NCBI GenBank assembly: GCA_963669155.1
Contig: OZ022577.1
Location: forward strand, 12,395,395 to 12,459,394
Direction of reading: 5' to 3'
DNA from: Arbacia lixula
Taxonomy: Eukaryota; Echinodermata; Echinoidea; Arbacioida; Arbaciidae
DNA: 64,000 bases
Shown: positions 60,269-64,000 of the stretch, in pieces
Layout of the letters: each line of letters begins with the position of its first letter
Numbering within the stretch: position 1 is the stretch's first letter
The notes under the pieces: model-generated
The model's input: the letters and a program-made list of their open reading frames with translations, nothing else
Told to the model about the DNA's origin: nothing
Database searches by the model: none
Translations under genes and position numbers: made by a program

Positions 60269-63200
60269 CTTTCAGTTCAATACCACAAGGTCAAAGGTTA
60301 GAGGGCAATGTCCTTTATGTGTTATGAAGCGCTCATGTCAAATCTGCCGAACCTGCAGCCACTTCCTTGTTTGATGTAATGTTGAACAACGTTTTGCTGC
60401 ATACATCGGTTATCCTCCTGTCTATGTTGTATACCAAACAGTCATAACGCTACACTCAACATTCTGTTTGGGTTTGGGGAATCAATCAGTAACCAGGCAG
60501 ATGAATCACAGGATTCACAGCAAACCGGTAGCATGCCTTCGTCCCAGTTCTGATGTTTAGAATCCAACCAGTACAGCTTCATGAAACCTCCTATATGCTT
60601 TGAAAAACAGAACATAAATGTGCCCTTTACTGCTTATACAATGCTGGTACTCTCTCGCAGCTGCAGCAAAGCTCTCCCCAAATTGGCTATCCTTTAATCC
60701 AATGACTCCTGAATTTCATCATTCCCATATATATTTAAAACAGGACCCTGCCAGCTCCCTTAGGTAATGGGATAATAGACAGACTACATGTAGTACACTG
60801 AATCGCTAACTGAGCAAAATAATACTCCATTAAAGACAAACGAAGCACCAGAGCTGCTGACTCCTGACAAGTGGAATTTGCGTCCTACCACTTCTCTAAG
60901 CTACATGAAGCAGAAACTAATACATGCGAAGAAAAATCATTGGATGAAAGAACGAGACAAAGCTGTATGTTTTCTGGGCATTGTGTATGATCTCGCGAGG
61001 AGACTGCATGGCTTTCAAACACATGACAGCCGCAATACAAAGTTTGTCTGGAGCACTGACCATTAACAATGCAACATACATGTAACTATTCTTCCAATTT
61101 TATCCTGTTAACAATCCCAAATCGCAATGTTGAATATGTTGAACTGAATGCACAGTGGAAACACTTGGCGATGCCACAGAAGCACACAATTCCTCAAACT
61201 CCACTCAACATGTCCTCAACCTGTTGGTATCTTGTCGAACTTTGCACAGCATGGTTAGGTCTAATCTCCACTGAGAAATAACACGAGCCTCTACACATGT
61301 GTGTAGGTATGTTTGTATGTATGTAATATGCCAGACGGACGGCACACATACATACATGTACATCTGCCTAATCACCTAAATGGAAGATTAGTGCCACTGT
61401 GGAGAGACAAGGCTGGAACGTAATTACGGGAAAGCCAATCGGTTTAAATCTCCAGAGCCCTGCAAGTCTCCCTTGGGATTCTCCTAGTGACCCATTTCCC
61501 TTTGGAGCCCCACGCCCCCAACCAGGAATAATTACACAGCGTTAAAGGGAATATACTGTACTTTTACAGTCTTGCACAGTCTCCCTTCAATGAAACATGA
61601 ATAATCCTAATAGAATATCACTGTAATTTGCTTCTCAATATTAAACGAGCAACTGATCAGCTTTTCTGAAAATACTTAGCAAGATTATTGCAATACATGT
61701 ATACACCACAAGCCAGCTTGTGGTGACAGATTGCAACTGTAACAATGAACTTGTTCCTGAAGCTGAGTTGAATGATGTGTGTGTGTAGCATTGCACACTA
61801 CATGTAAGAACAATAGAAAATCAGAAGAATGTTCTGTCATGGCCTTGTAACACATAATTGTGGCATTTGCATAAAAATAAAAAGTTAATAATCCCCCTAT
61901 GCTGTCCATCTCCATGTAATGCACTTACCAATCATTCCATTAGTGTCAACTAAGAAAGACCCACCAAAAATGATCGGCTCATCTGCTCATAATACAGATT
62001 GTAGTTCCATTACTGCAGAACTAGTTTGTTTTGTTTTGCTTTGTTTTCAGTAAACCCAACTTCCCCACTTAATGCTGCTATCTGATTTGCATACAAAAAG
62101 TCATGCAGAAAGAAAAACAGTAACATTATACAAAATTATACAAAACAGGTATAAATTGTAGTTCCATTACTGCGGTAAAATACTAATTTATAAAAGTACA
62201 CACAAGTGGAGAACTTGTGTTTGTTTGTTTTCATAACACCAAACTTCCCCACTTAATGCTGAGCATTATATGATATGCATACAAAAGTCATGCAGACAGA
62301 AAAACAGCAACATGTTGATGGCATTAACCACTCACACTGATCACTGATGTGACCTTTAGAATCAGCAATACACTAGTCATGGGAGCAACAGAAAGGGAAC
62401 GGCCTAGCTACTCCATGTTCATGTACACTGCTCAATGTCATCAGGTTTCCTCCATTTTCATGTAATATGTACATGTAGGATCTGTTTTAAAAAAATCAGA
62501 AATATGATTTTCAAAGAGAGACGATGAGTGTCTTACAGATCTGTGGTGAAATCTTTGAGAGACTTGTTCTTTTGAACATGCACTGCCTTAAAATCAACAT
62601 GTTTATTTTACACATTCAATGCAACATGTCCATTATTAACTATTAATTTTCATGAATCTATTCATTCTCATTGTGTGATATATTTTGCTGACTGTCAATT
62701 CTCTAATGTGTTCAAATACAATGTACAAGAAAGTGCAAGATCACAATGAAGAATTTTGTTTTTCTCTTTCACAGGCACAACTTCACCCCATAGGCCCACA
62801 CTATTCTTGCCTGGCACACTGCACTATGAATAAGCACCAAGCTAGAGCTCTTGAACTTATGCTATTACTAACATCCACGCAGACCAACACTTATGTATAC
62901 TGAATGATGCTTCCTGTCAGATGTGGAGTGATTGACGCCCACATCTCAGAACTAAAAAGACTTCAGACATTGCTTAACGGTAAAGAAAGGGCCAGAGAAA
63001 GGGTTCGGTCCCTCCAGGCTGTGACTGAACTCATACTAGTAAAGTGCACATACTTCAAATATCATACCAAGATTATGTTGCCTGTGACTTAATACCTCTC
63101 AAGAAACAAAGTGAACACTTAAATTGTACTAGCTGTAAGATATTAGATAACTTATTTTTGGTTCACAATACATTATACGAAGTGTCTTTTGCCTCTAATA

Positions 63201-64000
63201 TAGCAATACATGTGTATTGTACAACCCGAATATAATGGAACTCTAAAAAAAAAATCTCTTATAGACAAAGTGAAAGCTAAAATTGTACAGGATAGTTGAT
63301 AAATTAAATTACTTTTTCTTTGTGTCACATGAATAGAACAAAGCTTCAAAGTTCTAAGAAGTTACTGAATCCAATGTGAAAGTATAGAAAAGATCAATGT
63401 TCAATCTCACATAATTTAACTACAGTTCCAATTTTTGAACAATCAGAACAGAAGACTGGTGCACAACCACAATTCACATGCTACTGCTCTAAACTCAATA
63501 AGACAGGGAAAGAAAACAAGTCACAATGCAAGACTGGTGAAAGAACAAAACTGCACACCCATAACCCACACCCAAATACTCCATTCACAAACAAAGTTAG
63601 AGAAGTTGGAAGCCAATACTTTCAAGCAACATCAAAGTTAAATACTGTACTAGCAGCACAGAGATTCTGGTTATTGACCCAACACACAATAACAAATGAA
63701 ACAAAAGTCCACTTTGTTTTACAAAGGGTAGTCCGATGAACACTTTCCCACAAAGATCATCCAAAGAAAGTTTATCTGACAGCATTTGCACGAAACAGGC
63801 ATATCTTTACTGCACTTCCATACGAAAATACATACATGATGTCTTGAAGTACACTGTATCCACATGTCGACAGCAGATTATGTACAATATGCATGAAGAA
63901 TATACTAGTGCATCTTCTGACTACAGTAACCACATCCATTTCACCTATAATACTACAATGCAATGAAACAGATTTCTCAATGAGGCAAAACTTCACATCA
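60269..64000. other. Presenilin upstream region
   Basis: Probable 5' UTR or intron and promoter side of presenilin. It contains a tandem duplication (61991-62312) and AT-rich DNA. No gene or RNA was recognised. Confidence 0.5.
61991..62312. repeat. Imperfect tandem duplication upstream of presenilin
   Basis: TTGTAGTTCCATTACTGC, CTTCCCCACTTAATGCTG and GCATACAAAA-GTCATGCAGA occur twice with a period of about 157 bases and small indels. Confidence 0.75.

Overview
The window is animal nuclear DNA. It holds six intron-bearing or animal-specific protein genes with GT-AG introns, and it is rich in short foldback transposons, simple repeats and long CT/GA tracts. No bacterial gene, CRISPR array, rRNA or tRNA was recognised. 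The gene set (V-ATPase subunit D, arpin, two testis-specific-type kinases, a WDR64-like WD40 protein and presenilin) and the repeat texture suggest a marine invertebrate deuterostome, most likely an echinoderm. That placement is inference; no species marker is present.

Layout from left to right: (1) ATP6V1D on + (exons 2-6 of six, 1997-5488; exon 1 is off the left edge). (2) Arpin on - (six exons, 8646-12069, complete, 227 aa), convergent with ATP6V1D. (3) An intronless TSSK-family kinase on - (13483-14466, 327 aa). (4) A five-exon TSSK1/2-like kinase on + (17249-21844, 507 aa). The two kinases are divergent across a 2.8 kb spacer that carries a perfect CRE palindrome. (5) A large WDR64-like gene on - (25 coding exons, 24532-44737, 1207 aa), rebuilt exon by exon with consistent phases, including a 33-nt microexon. 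(6) Presenilin on - (ten coding exons, 49848-60268, 472 aa, complete). The last 3.7 kb is upstream of presenilin and shows no recognised gene.

The genes are not an operon and do not form one pathway. Two themes recur: membrane and endosome housekeeping (V-ATPase, presenilin/gamma-secretase, and arpin as an Arp2/3 inhibitor) and sperm or cilium functions (the TSSK pair; possibly the WDR64-like gene).

The most unusual observation is in the WDR64-like gene. At least five of its exons (called I, J, O, P and T here) have decayed local copies of exon-intron junctions in the adjacent intron. Several copies keep recognisable WD40 peptide but with stop codons, often exactly at a Trp codon, and some keep intact donor or acceptor sequences that could act as decoy splice sites. 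Other points are the split arpin acidic tail, the presenilin catalytic Asp codon split by an intron, and several families of inverted-repeat MITEs, including a piggyBac-like pair present at both ends of the window.
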